A stretch of 16,167 bases of DNA from Bdellovibrionales bacterium (GTDB lineage Bacteria; Bdellovibrionota; UBA1018; CAIMNF01), in the NCBI GenBank assembly GCA_947457605.1, contig CANGWP010000039.1:1-16167 (forward strand). The letters are read 5' to 3'. Position numbers and translations under genes: made by a program. Below, one piece after another: positions 1-7,571 of this stretch (the stretch's first letter is position 1; every line of letters begins with the position of its first letter). A model generated the notes under the pieces. It made no database searches, was not told the DNA's origin, and was given only the letters and a program-made list of their open reading frames with translations.

Positions 1-590
1 CGGAACTCAGAATTAGAGTGGACTCGAAACATCTTTTCATCCCGGGTCTCGAATGTTCGATTGCCGATTTGGATGTGCTTGAGATGGACATTGCAAGTTC
101 CTTTTCAGATCAGACTCGGTCCATGCAGGCGAAAAAGAATGCGATTGCTAGCTTCGAAAAACTCATGGTTGCCCAAAAGAATCCTGACTCGAGGGGCTTG
201 AATCTCGAGCTTGCCTCGCTTTTGATTTCCGATGGGCAGTTTGAGCGCGCGATTTCGATTTATGAGAAGTTTATCCTGAAGTTTCCGAAAGAATTCACCT
301 TTCACTTGGGGGCGGCAAAGGCATATTTTGAGATGAACGATCTTAAGAATGCTCGATTGCGGGCGGAAGAGGCGGTACGATATGCCTATGGCGACAATTT
401 GATCCGCTCCATGGATCGTCTTTTGAGGATCATGCACAAACAGGGGGAAACGGGGTTTGCTCTCAAACGGGGCGAAGAGTTCTTGCAAGGAATTCACCTC
501 GATCCCTCTCTTCATGTGCGAACGGGGCGGTATGTTTCGGCGCTGAGTGCGACACTGAACGAAATCAGAAAGGAAAAACCAAAGCCATGA
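1..590 (+). CDS. TPR-repeat protein, 3' part only (5' end outside window)
   Basis: The reading frame is open to the left edge (codons from base 3 read ELRIRVDSK) and stops at TGA 588-590, so this is the C-terminal part of a longer protein of unknown full length. The visible part is almost all helical. It contains tetratricopeptide-like pairs, e.g. LELASLLISDGQFERAISIY followed by HLGAAKAYFEMNDLKNARLR, then an AYGDN..R helix and a final A..RGEEFL helix. TPR units usually hold protein partners. The AYGDN-type tail resembles the C-terminal TPR region of some thioredoxin-fold proteins, but no CxxC is visible here, so this is only a possibility. The GTG at 18 has no Shine-Dalgarno before it and is probably an internal valine. 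The stop overlaps the DedA start by 4 bases (ATGA), so the two are likely co-transcribed and translationally coupled. Confidence 0.75.
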   Translation, partial: ELRIRVDSKHLFIPGLECSIADLDVLEMDIASSFSDQTRSMQAKKNAIASFEKLMVAQKNPDSRGLNLELASLLISDGQFERAISIYEKFILKFPKEFTFHLGAAKAYFEMNDLKNARLRAEEAVRYAYGDNLIRSMDRLLRIMHKQGETGFALKRGEEFLQGIHLDPSLHVRTGRYVSALSATLNEIRKEKPKP

Positions 591-1234
591 TGACCTTGTA
601 TTGGCTCAAGTCCCTTCATCAAACCGACACCATGATTCAGTGGCTCTCGGCCGGGGGAATTTACATTGTGACCGGGATCATTTTTGCCGAGACCGGACTG
701 TTGGTGGGCTTTTTTCTTCCGGGCGATTCCCTTTTGATTACGGCTGGAGTTCTCACCAACCCTGAGAATCCTAACCATCTCGTGGGGGTTACCACCACGC
801 AATTTGCAGTCGCACTCAGTCTGGCGGCCATCATCGGAGATCAGGTCGGATATTTTCTTGGAAGAAAGACCGGAGATCTGATTTATGATCGCAAGGATGG
901 GCTCTTCTTCAAGAAGAAACACCTTCTTAGAGCAAAAGCCTTTTATGAGAAATTCGGGGTGATTGCGATCATTGCGTGCAGATTCATTCCGATCCTCAGG
1001 ACTTTTGTGCCGTTCATAGCTGGTGTGGCAAGGATGGAGTACCGCAGGTATCTCAAGTGGGATATTTTCGGGGGACTTCTCTGGATCAATTCTCTTTTGT
1101 GGCTCGGATATTATCTCGGTCAAACTGCCTATGCGGATCGGCTGGACAAGATCATAGTGCTCGTGATTTTCGTTTCAGTATTGCCGATTTTCATTGGAGT
1201 CATTCGAAAGAGCATGGGGAGGAGCGGGGGATGA
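587..1234 (+). CDS. DedA-family (SNARE-associated/VTT) inner-membrane protein
   Basis: The 215-residue protein matches the usual DedA length and motif order. FAETGLLVGFFLPGDSLL lies at 33-50, with the conserved acidic residue E35 and the PGDS turn at 45-48. GD..GY.LGRK.G follows at 84-96, and the basic signature CRFIPILRTFVPFIAGVARM at 131-150 has R132 and R138. Several hydrophobic segments are spread over the length, with a final membrane helix near 185-207. DedA proteins are inner-membrane proteins; members have been linked to undecaprenyl-phosphate or phospholipid flipping and to membrane homeostasis. Which substrate this one handles cannot be read from the sequence. The ATG at 587 overlaps the upstream stop, and its own stop (1232-1234) overlaps the peroxidase ATG, so the three genes form a tight operon. 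Confidence 0.93.
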   Translation: MMTLYWLKSLHQTDTMIQWLSAGGIYIVTGIIFAETGLLVGFFLPGDSLLITAGVLTNPENPNHLVGVTTTQFAVALSLAAIIGDQVGYFLGRKTGDLIYDRKDGLFFKKKHLLRAKAFYEKFGVIAIIACRFIPILRTFVPFIAGVARMEYRRYLKWDIFGGLLWINSLLWLGYYLGQTAYADRLDKIIVLVIFVSVLPIFIGVIRKSMGRSGG

Positions 1235-1719
1235 GCATCTATGAGTTTTCAGTGAAGGATTCCGGTGGGAATGATGTGAGCTTGAGGGAGTTTGAGGGGA
1301 AGACACTGCTGATCGTAAATACGGCAAGCGCCTGCGGATTCACCCCCCAGTACCAGGGACTTCAAGATCTCTATGCCAACTACCGGGGGCGGGGTCTTGA
1401 GATTCTGGCTTTCCCCTGCAATCAGTTCGGCGGCCAGGAGCCGGGAACGGATCAGGAAATTCAGAGTTTTTGCGAGTTGAATTTCGGGATAAAGTTCAGG
1501 GTTTTTGCAAAAATTGATGTCAACGGGGATACCGCACACCCCCTGTTTCAATTCCTGAAACACGAGGCTCCCGGGCTTCTCGGAACCGAGGCCATCAAGT
1601 GGAATTTTACGAAGTTTCTCGTCTCGAAGTCGGGAAAAGTTTTGAGACGATATGCGCCCCAAGACAAGCCGAGCTCTCTGGTCGAGGCCATTGAAAAGGA
1701 GCTGTCCAGCGCGGAGTAA
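1231..1719 (+). CDS. Glutathione peroxidase family thiol peroxidase
   Basis: This 162-residue protein is a typical single-domain GPx. It reduces hydrogen peroxide or lipid hydroperoxides with thiol reductants. The catalytic tetrad is visible: peroxidatic C35 in NTASACGFTPQY, Q69 in FPCNQFGGQEPG, and W124-N125 in KWNFTKFLV. C81 lies 46 residues after C35, the spacing of the resolving cysteine in thioredoxin-dependent GPx enzymes, so thioredoxin is a more likely reductant than glutathione. C35 is encoded as cysteine, not as a TGA selenocysteine. The frame stays open upstream, but ATG 1231 is the right start: it gives the standard GPx N-terminus and overlaps the dedA stop by 4 bases. There is no signal peptide, so it is cytoplasmic. 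Being coupled to a DedA gene suggests a link to membrane lipid peroxides, which is an inference. Confidence 0.95.
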   Translation: MSIYEFSVKDSGGNDVSLREFEGKTLLIVNTASACGFTPQYQGLQDLYANYRGRGLEILAFPCNQFGGQEPGTDQEIQSFCELNFGIKFRVFAKIDVNGDTAHPLFQFLKHEAPGLLGTEAIKWNFTKFLVSKSGKVLRRYAPQDKPSSLVEAIEKELSSAE

Positions 1720-1762
1720 ACGAGTTCCGTTTCACCGGTGCTGCTGTTTTTTTTCGTGTCCC

Positions 1763-1772
1763 ATTGGCCAAT
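1763..1772. repeat. 10-base perfect palindrome ATTGGCCAAT in the gap before the deacetylase
   Basis: The 90-base gap 1720-1809 between the peroxidase and the deacetylase holds this perfect palindrome, a shorter palindrome CACCGGTG at 1733-1740, and a run of eight T at 1747-1754. The palindrome could be an operator half-site or simply chance. I could not place a convincing promoter or hairpin terminator here. Confidence 0.3.
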
Positions 1773-1795
1773 CACAGGTAGGATGCCGCTGGATT

Positions 1796-1800
1796 GGGAG
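1796..1800 (+). promoter_or_regulatory. Shine-Dalgarno GGGAG that selects the deacetylase start
   Basis: GGGAG ends 9 bases before ATG 1810, the start that gives a clean signal peptide. The in-frame GTG 1738 and ATG 1783 upstream lack a well-spaced ribosome binding site. Confidence 0.55.
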
Positions 1801-1809
1801 TGTCGCAGC

Positions 1810-3156
1810 ATGTGTTTTGTTCGAATTTTTTTCCTGCTTTTTTTCCTTCTCGTCTCAACCGGGTCGTTTGCGGATCCGAATCGGTTTTTTGCGGCATCGA
1901 GTGAAGATGAGCTTTGGTCTACTCTTCATGAGCAGTTCCTTCTGAGCGAGGAGCTTGTTTGTCAATTTGACCAGGCAGTCAAACAAGGGAATACCGTGGA
2001 GTCCTTACTGCAGGGTTCAAAAGAGCATGGGCTTCTGTATGCGCGTCTCCAAGCGATTCGCGAGCTCGAGGAGGAGCTTCAGTCCGAGCTGGAATCCAGG
2101 TTGCTCTTGAGTTTTACAATCGAGGACTCCAATTCCGGTGTGCCTGGCATGGAGTCGTGGCTTCGAAGCAGAGCGGAGGCGTCTCGAAAAAAACTTGGGA
2201 TCCGGGGCAAAACCTTTGATTTTTCCCTTTCCCGGATTTTGCAATTTGCAAAAAACTTCGATCAGGAGCGTGGATTTGGTCTTGAGTCTTTGTCGGCGCC
2301 CCTGGTTTTGGAGGAATACAGGCAGTGGAGGGAAGGGTTTCGACGGCAAGGGGGAAGGGCAAGCGGTGTCTCCCGGCTGAGAAACAAGGTGAACTCACTT
2401 GCGATTGGGATTCAGGAGAGCTGGGCGCAGGGGCTGCAGCTAGAACCTTCCGGGTTCAATCCAGATCTTCAAATTTTCCCGTCGAGCGGGCAAAACGGAA
2501 ACATCACGGGAAGCGGATTTCCGATGGGGAGTTGGTCGCTTACCTTTGATGACGGCCCAGGTAGACTTACGCCGGTCGTGCTTTCCAATCTCAAGACACA
2601 CGGGTTGAAGGCTTCCTTTTTTGTGCTTACCGGTCAACTCGAGAAGTCGGCTGAAATCGCATCGTTTTCTAGGCAAGCGGTGCAAGACGGGCATGATGTG
2701 TATTCTCATTCCTATCAACACCTGAAAATTCCAAAACTTTCAGAGTCCGAACAGAGACATGAAATTGAAGATGCCCTGCAGGTCTTCGAATCCATCCTCG
2801 GGTTTCGTCCGGATTTGTTTCGTCTTCCGTACGGCGCAGGGGTTTCGAATTCAATGGTTCGGGCGAGTTTGGTCAAGTCATGCCAGGTTCACGTTTTTTG
2901 GAATGTGGACACACTGGATTGGCAGGACCGGGATCCCGCATCCATTGTGAATCGGGCAGTTGCGCAGATGAAGACGCTTGGTCGGGGAGTGATTCTCTTC
3001 CACGACATACATCATCAATCGGTGATTGCCTCCGAGGGGTTGATGGCCTATCTGAATGCGGAAAACCTGAAAACCATTCGGCTTTCGGAGTTTGTGGAAA
3101 GTCAAAACGGTGGATCGAAATGGGGTTGCAAGCCGGCGTGGAGCAAGTCCCGGTAG
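1810..3156 (+). CDS. Secreted polysaccharide deacetylase (NodB domain, CE4 family)
   Basis: The 448-residue protein has a Sec signal peptide (about residues 1-21, cleavage after STGSFA), a helical region of unknown fold (about 22-235) and a complete C-terminal NodB domain (about 238-440). CE4 motifs are intact: TFDDGP with D247-D248, the metal histidines H300 and H304 in HSYQH, RLPYG at 338-342, DTLDW at 367-371, and LFHD with H398-D399. Such enzymes remove N-acetyl groups from GlcNAc or MurNAc polymers (peptidoglycan, chitin or exopolysaccharide) in a metal-dependent way, outside the cytoplasm. The substrate is not readable. In predatory Bdellovibrio, secreted deacetylases act on prey wall, so a role on self or foreign peptidoglycan is worth considering, but that is inference. 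It runs toward nadB, with only 13 bases between the two stops and no clear terminator. Confidence 0.92.
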   Translation: MCFVRIFFLLFFLLVSTGSFADPNRFFAASSEDELWSTLHEQFLLSEELVCQFDQAVKQGNTVESLLQGSKEHGLLYARLQAIRELEEELQSELESRLLLSFTIEDSNSGVPGMESWLRSRAEASRKKLGIRGKTFDFSLSRILQFAKNFDQERGFGLESLSAPLVLEEYRQWREGFRRQGGRASGVSRLRNKVNSLAIGIQESWAQGLQLEPSGFNPDLQIFPSSGQNGNITGSGFPMGSWSLTFDDGPGRLTPVVLSNLKTHGLKASFFVLTGQLEKSAEIASFSRQAVQDGHDVYSHSYQHLKIPKLSESEQRHEIEDALQVFESILGFRPDLFRLPYGAGVSNSMVRASLVKSCQVHVFWNVDTLDWQDRDPASIVNRAVAQMKTLGRGVILFHDIHHQSVIASEGLMAYLNAENLKTIRLSEFVESQNGGSKWGCKPAWSKSR

Positions 3157-3169
3157 TGGTTACTTTGAA

Positions 3170-4774
3170 TCAGATGATGGTATCGTGAGCTTCGTGCGGA
3201 AGAGCTGAGGGATAATCCACATTCAAATGGAGCCCCCGGCTTTCCTTGCGGCGGATCGCACATTCCACAATCAATTCCGAAACCGTGAGAAGGTTGCGGA
3301 GTTCGATCAGATCCCGGTTCACCTTGAATTTCCAATAGTCTTCATTGACCTCGTGACGGAGCAGCGCAAGACGTTCCCGGGCGCGATTGAGCCTGCGATC
3401 CGATCTGACGATTCCAACATAATTCCACATCAATGTACGGATTTCACGCCAGGTTGCCACGATGTCGATTTGCTCTTCCATGTCGACTGCGCGCCCAAAC
3501 TCCCAGGCGGGAAGGGATCGCGGGAGCTTCGGAAGTTCATGTGAGGTGAGTGTCGCTTTTGCTCGAAGTGCGGCACGTTTCGCGTAAACCACGCCTTCCA
3601 GGAGCGAATTTGAGGCTAGACGATTGGCGCCATGAAGTCCGGTACATGCCGATTCTCCGATGGCAAGAAGCCCGGGGACGGAAGTTTGTGCCCACTCATC
3701 GACCAGAATGCCTCCGCACAGATAGTGGGCCGCAGGAACAACCGGGATGAAGTCCTTCGGAGGAAAAATCCCGAACTTCTCGCACATGGATTGAACCTGC
3801 GGGAAATGAGTTTTGAAGCGGTCGTCCGCCATGGAGCTCAGATCAAGCCAAACATGCGGCGCACCTGTCCGTTTTAGCTCCATATCGATCGCCTGGGATA
3901 CGACATATCGAGGAGCAAGCGATCCCATTTCATGGTGATCTTTCATGAAGTCATGCCCGCTCAGGTTTCGAAGTACGGCACCTTCGCCGCGGAGAGCTTC
4001 CGTGATGAGGAAGTTCTTGGCGGCAGGATGATACAGGCAGGTCGGGTGAAACTGCATGAACTCGAGGTTTGCAACCCGCGCACCTGCCCGGTGAGCCATT
4101 GCGATTCCATCTCCCGTTGCTACGTCGGGATTCGAGGTGTAGAGGTATACCTTCCCTGCGCCACCGCCTGCAATCACGGTCAAATCAGCAGCGATGGGTG
4201 CGATTTCGTTGGTCTCCGTGTTCAATGCATATGCGCCGAGGCAGCGCCCAAGTTCCTTTGTGTTTGGCTTGGGGTCAAGCTTGCCCTCCATGATGAGGTC
4301 AATTGCCATTTGATTCTCGAGGATCCGGATTCTTGGGTTGGCTTGAGTTTTCTTGATCAGAGCTTCTTCGATGGCAAGACCGGTGAAATCATGAGCGTGC
4401 AGAATGCGTCGTTGATGGTGACCACCCTCGCGGTGAAGGTCATAGTCGTTCGGAGATCCGGGATCCCGGGTAAATTCCACTCCCCATGAAATCAATTCCC
4501 GGATTCGATCGGGGCCTTCTTCGATGCAGATATCCACTGCGGATTCCTTGCAAAGACCGGCTCCGGCAAAAAGGGTGTCCTTTTTATGCTCTTCGAAGGA
4601 ATCGCTCTTTGACCAGACGCCTGCAATGCCCCCTTGGGCGTATCGGGTGTTCCCCTCTTCAATGGAGGCCTTGGTCAAAACAATGACATCGCTGAATTCC
4701 CCGAAATGGATCGCGGCAGAAAGGCCTGCGATTCCACTTCCGATGATCAGAACTTTGGGGGGATCAGTTGCCAT
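3170..4774 (-). CDS. nadB: L-aspartate oxidase (NAD biosynthesis)
   Basis: The 534-residue cytoplasmic flavoprotein oxidises L-aspartate to iminoaspartate, the first step of de novo quinolinate/NAD synthesis. The FAD-binding GSGIAG lies at 12-17, followed by the NTRYAQGGIAGV segment (42-53). Further landmarks are HREGGHHQRRILHAHDFTG (114-132), the EFMQFHPT motif (239-245 region), R289 in LAPRYVV, H350 in PAAHYLCGG, and the nucleotide-binding GESACTGLHGANRLASNS (373-390). The TGLHGANRLASNS stretch separates NadB from succinate dehydrogenase and fumarate reductase flavoproteins. The length is normal for NadB. The partner nadA is not in the window. ATG 4774 is the start; no strong Shine-Dalgarno precedes it, but a TTTAAC box (4793-4788) lies 13 bases upstream. 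It is divergent from the 4816 gene across a 41-base gap. Confidence 0.97.
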   Translation of the reverse strand: MATDPPKVLIIGSGIAGLSAAIHFGEFSDVIVLTKASIEEGNTRYAQGGIAGVWSKSDSFEEHKKDTLFAGAGLCKESAVDICIEEGPDRIRELISWGVEFTRDPGSPNDYDLHREGGHHQRRILHAHDFTGLAIEEALIKKTQANPRIRILENQMAIDLIMEGKLDPKPNTKELGRCLGAYALNTETNEIAPIAADLTVIAGGGAGKVYLYTSNPDVATGDGIAMAHRAGARVANLEFMQFHPTCLYHPAAKNFLITEALRGEGAVLRNLSGHDFMKDHHEMGSLAPRYVVSQAIDMELKRTGAPHVWLDLSSMADDRFKTHFPQVQSMCEKFGIFPPKDFIPVVPAAHYLCGGILVDEWAQTSVPGLLAIGESACTGLHGANRLASNSLLEGVVYAKRAALRAKATLTSHELPKLPRSLPAWEFGRAVDMEEQIDIVATWREIRTLMWNYVGIVRSDRRLNRARERLALLRHEVNEDYWKFKVNRDLIELRNLLTVSELIVECAIRRKESRGLHLNVDYPSALPHEAHDTII

Positions 4775-4795
4775 ATTGGTCTCGTGTGTTAAAGT
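4768..4795 (+). promoter_or_regulatory. Predicted sigma70-type promoter of the 4816-8840 operon
   Basis: The -35 box TTGCCA (4768-4773, 5 of 6 to consensus), a 16-base spacer and the extended -10 TGT-TAAAGT (4787-4795, hexamer 4 of 6) would start transcription near 4802, just before the GGGAGAGG ribosome site. The -35 box covers part of the nadB start codon, so the promoter reaches into the opposite gene. Read by eye only. Confidence 0.5.
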
Positions 4796-4802
4796 CTTTT
4801 TT

Positions 4803-4810
4803 GGGAGAGG
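4803..4810 (+). promoter_or_regulatory. Strong Shine-Dalgarno GGGAGAGG fixing the start at 4816
   Basis: GGGAGAGG ends 5 bases before ATG 4816. It decides against the upstream in-frame ATG at 4768, which would lie inside the -35 box and overlap nadB. Confidence 0.75.
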
Positions 4811-4815
4811 TTATC

Positions 4816-6480
4816 ATGAAATTGGCAAGGATTGCGATATTTTTGGCGGGTGTGATCGGGATGACGACCGGTGGTTTGGTCACGATTTCGGCCCTGAAAT
4901 CCAATCAAGAGCAGGAACTGATTCGAACCCATGAGAACCTAAAATCCCAAGCGACAGTGCTGGTGGACCAGTTTTTCTCCATTCTTGAATCGACAAAGAA
5001 GCTAAACCCCAAAACTTCGGCTGAGCTCCTTCCTTATGTGGTTCACTATGGAACGGTTAAATTGAAGTCAGGAGTCCCCGATGAGGTTGAATCTTTTTCC
5101 ATCAATGATCTGGCTCTCCAAGAGCGCGTGCTGAATTCATTGAAATCCCAAGTTTCGATAGGGGATTTGCAATTGGTGAAACTTGGACTTGGTACCTTTG
5201 AAATGAATGAGACAGGCGGGAAGCTTGGCATTTTTGTGGCCCAGCCTGTGTTCAAGTCAGTGGTCGCCGGATCGATCGATCCCGAAGCGGTTGAGAAAGT
5301 GAATCTTTCCCTCATCGACCCCGTGAAGGCCTTTCCGGGTCTTGGGAAACTTGCTTCGGGGAATCTTGATGCGTTTTTGATCCATAAAGATGGAAAGATC
5401 CTGGCCCATACGCTTTCGGCGTATGTGGGCGCGGATTTGAAACGTCTGAATGGTCTTAAGGACTCGCTCGGGAATCTATTCTTGGGTGCGCAGACTGGAT
5501 TTGTTCAGCGCTATTCCCAGAGTGATGGAACGCGGGAAGTTGTGGCGGTCGTTCGGGCAGGGGTGTTTCCTTTTGCGATCGGAGTGGAACAAAAGGCTTC
5601 CGCACCGGTTCTCTCTACGGAGTGGCTGATGGAACAGATGGATTCCGGGTCGGCCCGCAAGGGGGTTGGAGTGGCGTTCTTGCTGATCTCGATTGCCCTG
5701 GTTCTCTTTGCAATTGTAAGTTCATGGGCCTCCCGAGGTTTGCGAAATGAATTGGGGAAGTCCCTTGATTTGAGGGGATCTGCGGAGGATGCTCTGTTTG
5801 CCGGGCCTGATTCAATTTCCAATCGCATTGCCGAGCCGCTGACTGTTTCGACTGCGACGGAACAGTTTGTAGGGATACGTACCGGAATGGACTCTGAAAA
5901 ACAGGAGCTTCGCGCACAGGCCCAGTCCATTGCCAAGTCCATGAATTCAGGCTCCGATCTTGTAAACCAGATGCTTTCCCGAATCGAGTCAGCCTTGACG
6001 CTTGAGACAGTTGAAAAGGAGCTGGTGCAAACGGCATCAGAGCTTTCCAATGGGAGTGCCGTGTATTTCCGGTACCAGAGAAGAATGCAGAACTTGTCAC
6101 TCCAAATTGCTTCAGGCGGGGTAAAGCTCGAAAACTATCATTTGCTTCAGGCTTATGTCCGCAAAGACATCGAGCTTCAAGTCGAGCAATTGTCCGATTC
6201 AGGAAAAGTGGCATCCCTGACCCATTACGGTCCGATCAAGAAGATCATTCAGTCCAGTTTTCAAGGCGCCAGGTATGAGGCTTGGGCAGTCACATCTACT
6301 CCGGAAGTCAGTCTTCAAGCCAAAATGGTGGGTGTCTTGGTTCTGATCAATCCGGACCAGGCAGATGCATCCTTCCGTCCTGTACTGGCCCGGGTGATGC
6401 GAGAGGCGGGGAATTATCTCTATGCCCATGGAAACAAAATCAGATCACGGAATGTTCCGGGGCCTGAATTGATGGCATGA
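4816..6480 (+). CDS. Two-pass membrane sensor-like protein: periplasmic Cache-like and cytoplasmic GAF-like regions, no output domain
   Basis: I do not recognise this 554-residue protein as a named family. A membrane helix at about 5-27 and a second at about 285-307 frame a periplasmic region of some 255 residues. Within it, LDAFLIHKDGKILAHTLSAYVG (residues 186-206; D192, G193 and H198 key) looks like the core of a Cache/PAS-like ligand-binding domain. After the second helix comes a polar linker (about 308-370) without a clear HAMP. A helix at 370-392 follows, then a region starting TLETVEKELVQTASEL (394-410) and running to about 535, whose pattern is GAF-like. No histidine kinase, GGDEF, EAL, HTH or methyl-accepting motif is visible, so it would sense without an obvious output of its own. 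It heads an operon and its stop overlaps the alr start (ATGA). Domain calls are by eye. Confidence 0.8.
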   Translation: MKLARIAIFLAGVIGMTTGGLVTISALKSNQEQELIRTHENLKSQATVLVDQFFSILESTKKLNPKTSAELLPYVVHYGTVKLKSGVPDEVESFSINDLALQERVLNSLKSQVSIGDLQLVKLGLGTFEMNETGGKLGIFVAQPVFKSVVAGSIDPEAVEKVNLSLIDPVKAFPGLGKLASGNLDAFLIHKDGKILAHTLSAYVGADLKRLNGLKDSLGNLFLGAQTGFVQRYSQSDGTREVVAVVRAGVFPFAIGVEQKASAPVLSTEWLMEQMDSGSARKGVGVAFLLISIALVLFAIVSSWASRGLRNELGKSLDLRGSAEDALFAGPDSISNRIAEPLTVSTATEQFVGIRTGMDSEKQELRAQAQSIAKSMNSGSDLVNQMLSRIESALTLETVEKELVQTASELSNGSAVYFRYQRRMQNLSLQIASGGVKLENYHLLQAYVRKDIELQVEQLSDSGKVASLTHYGPIKKIIQSSFQGARYEAWAVTSTPEVSLQAKMVGVLVLINPDQADASFRPVLARVMREAGNYLYAHGNKIRSRNVPGPELMA

Positions 6481-7571
6481 ATCCCCGTTCCCAGATCCAT
6501 TTATCCGGAAGTGCGCTCCGAAACAATTATCGAATCCTTTCGAAAAAGGTTCCTGATCTTGGATTCATTCCCATGGTGAAGGCGGATGCCTATGGACACG
6601 GCGCTGAATTCGTAGGGAAGATCCTTGCAAAAGACTCTAGAACCCATTCTTTGGGCGTTGCAACCCTCGAAGAAGGAAGAAGATTGCGTGAGAGTTTGGG
6701 GGGCAACTCGGTGCCCGTTGTCGTGTTTTCGGATGCGGCCCCTTGGAGTTCGGAAAAAGCACGTTTTTGTTTGAAATATCGCCTTGAACCGGTGTTTTCC
6801 GAGATCTCAAGCCTTCTTGCCTTTCAGGCGGAACACAACTCCAGCGAACTCCATGCGCATGTTGAATTCAATACGGGAATGAATCGACTTGGGATTCCGC
6901 CGGAGTCCCTCTCGTTGATCCGGTTTTATCCAAAGTCCGCATTTACCCATCTCTCGGATGCGGATTCACCGGATTCGCCGAGAACCATTCGGCAGATCAA
7001 GTCTTTTTCCTCTCTGGTTTCGGAACTCAGAATCCGATTTCCGAGAACTCTGCTTCACTTTGCCAATAGCTCTGCCATCTGGAACCATCGGGCATACCCG
7101 CTTTTAAAAGAGATGCATCTTGCCAGACCGGGGCTTTCTCTTTACGGGATTCGTCCGTTTCAGGAGGCCAGACAAGATGGCCTGCGTCGGGTGATGCGAT
7201 TTACCGCAAGGGTGATCAACCGGATCTTTCTTGAGCCCGGGGACTGTGTGGGGTACGGGGGGACATATCGGTGCAAAAACCCGAAAGGGGAATGGATCGG
7301 GGTTCTGGGGGGTGGATACGCGGATGGCGTGTTCCGATCCCTTGGAAATCAGGGGGTTGCCTATCATGGGTCAAAGAAGTTACGATTCAGGGGTAGGGTA
7401 AGCATGGATCTTTCCGCGATCGAGGGTTATCCCCGAATGCAGATCGGGGATGAGCTGGAACTCTGGGGAGACCGGGTGGACCCCTACGAGCAGTCGATTC
7501 TCGCAGGGACCATTCCTTACGAGATTACGACCCGGATTGGAAATCGCGTGGAGCGAAACTATGAGTCTTGA
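6477..7571 (+). CDS. alr: Alanine racemase
   Basis: The 364-residue PLP enzyme interconverts L- and D-alanine and so supplies D-alanine for peptidoglycan stem peptides. PLP lysine K35 lies in MVKADAYGHG (33-42). The second catalytic residue, Y260, lies in VGYGGTYR; GGGYADG follows near 280 and RVSMDLSAI near 305-313. Supporting family motifs are HVEFNTGMNRLG, HFANSSA and ARPGLSLYG. Length and order are normal for fold-III alanine racemases. ATG 6477 overlaps the upstream stop by 4 bases, and the 3' end overlaps the ABC ATPase start by 11 bases, so it is embedded in the four-gene operon. It is cytoplasmic. Whether it is the only racemase in the genome cannot be told from this window. Confidence 0.96.
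   Translation: MNPRSQIHLSGSALRNNYRILSKKVPDLGFIPMVKADAYGHGAEFVGKILAKDSRTHSLGVATLEEGRRLRESLGGNSVPVVVFSDAAPWSSEKARFCLKYRLEPVFSEISSLLAFQAEHNSSELHAHVEFNTGMNRLGIPPESLSLIRFYPKSAFTHLSDADSPDSPRTIRQIKSFSSLVSELRIRFPRTLLHFANSSAIWNHRAYPLLKEMHLARPGLSLYGIRPFQEARQDGLRRVMRFTARVINRIFLEPGDCVGYGGTYRCKNPKGEWIGVLGGGYADGVFRSLGNQGVAYHGSKKLRFRGRVSMDLSAIEGYPRMQIGDELELWGDRVDPYEQSILAGTIPYEITTRIGNRVERNYES

Noticed and set aside
1..17. GTG at 18 as a true gene start for the TPR protein
   Set aside because: The frame is open upstream to the edge and no Shine-Dalgarno precedes the GTG.
976..1230. Upstream extension of the glutathione peroxidase frame
   Set aside because: It lies inside dedA in another frame, and ATG 1231 gives the family N-terminus.
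1741..1754. T8 run as a terminator of the peroxidase operon
   Set aside because: No stable GC-rich stem sits directly before it; CACCGGTG is too short and lacks a loop.
5511..6214. Overlapping open frames of 179 and 199 residues on the minus strand
   Set aside because: They are antisense to the sensor-like gene, rich in Ser, Arg and Pro, with no motif and no ribosome site.
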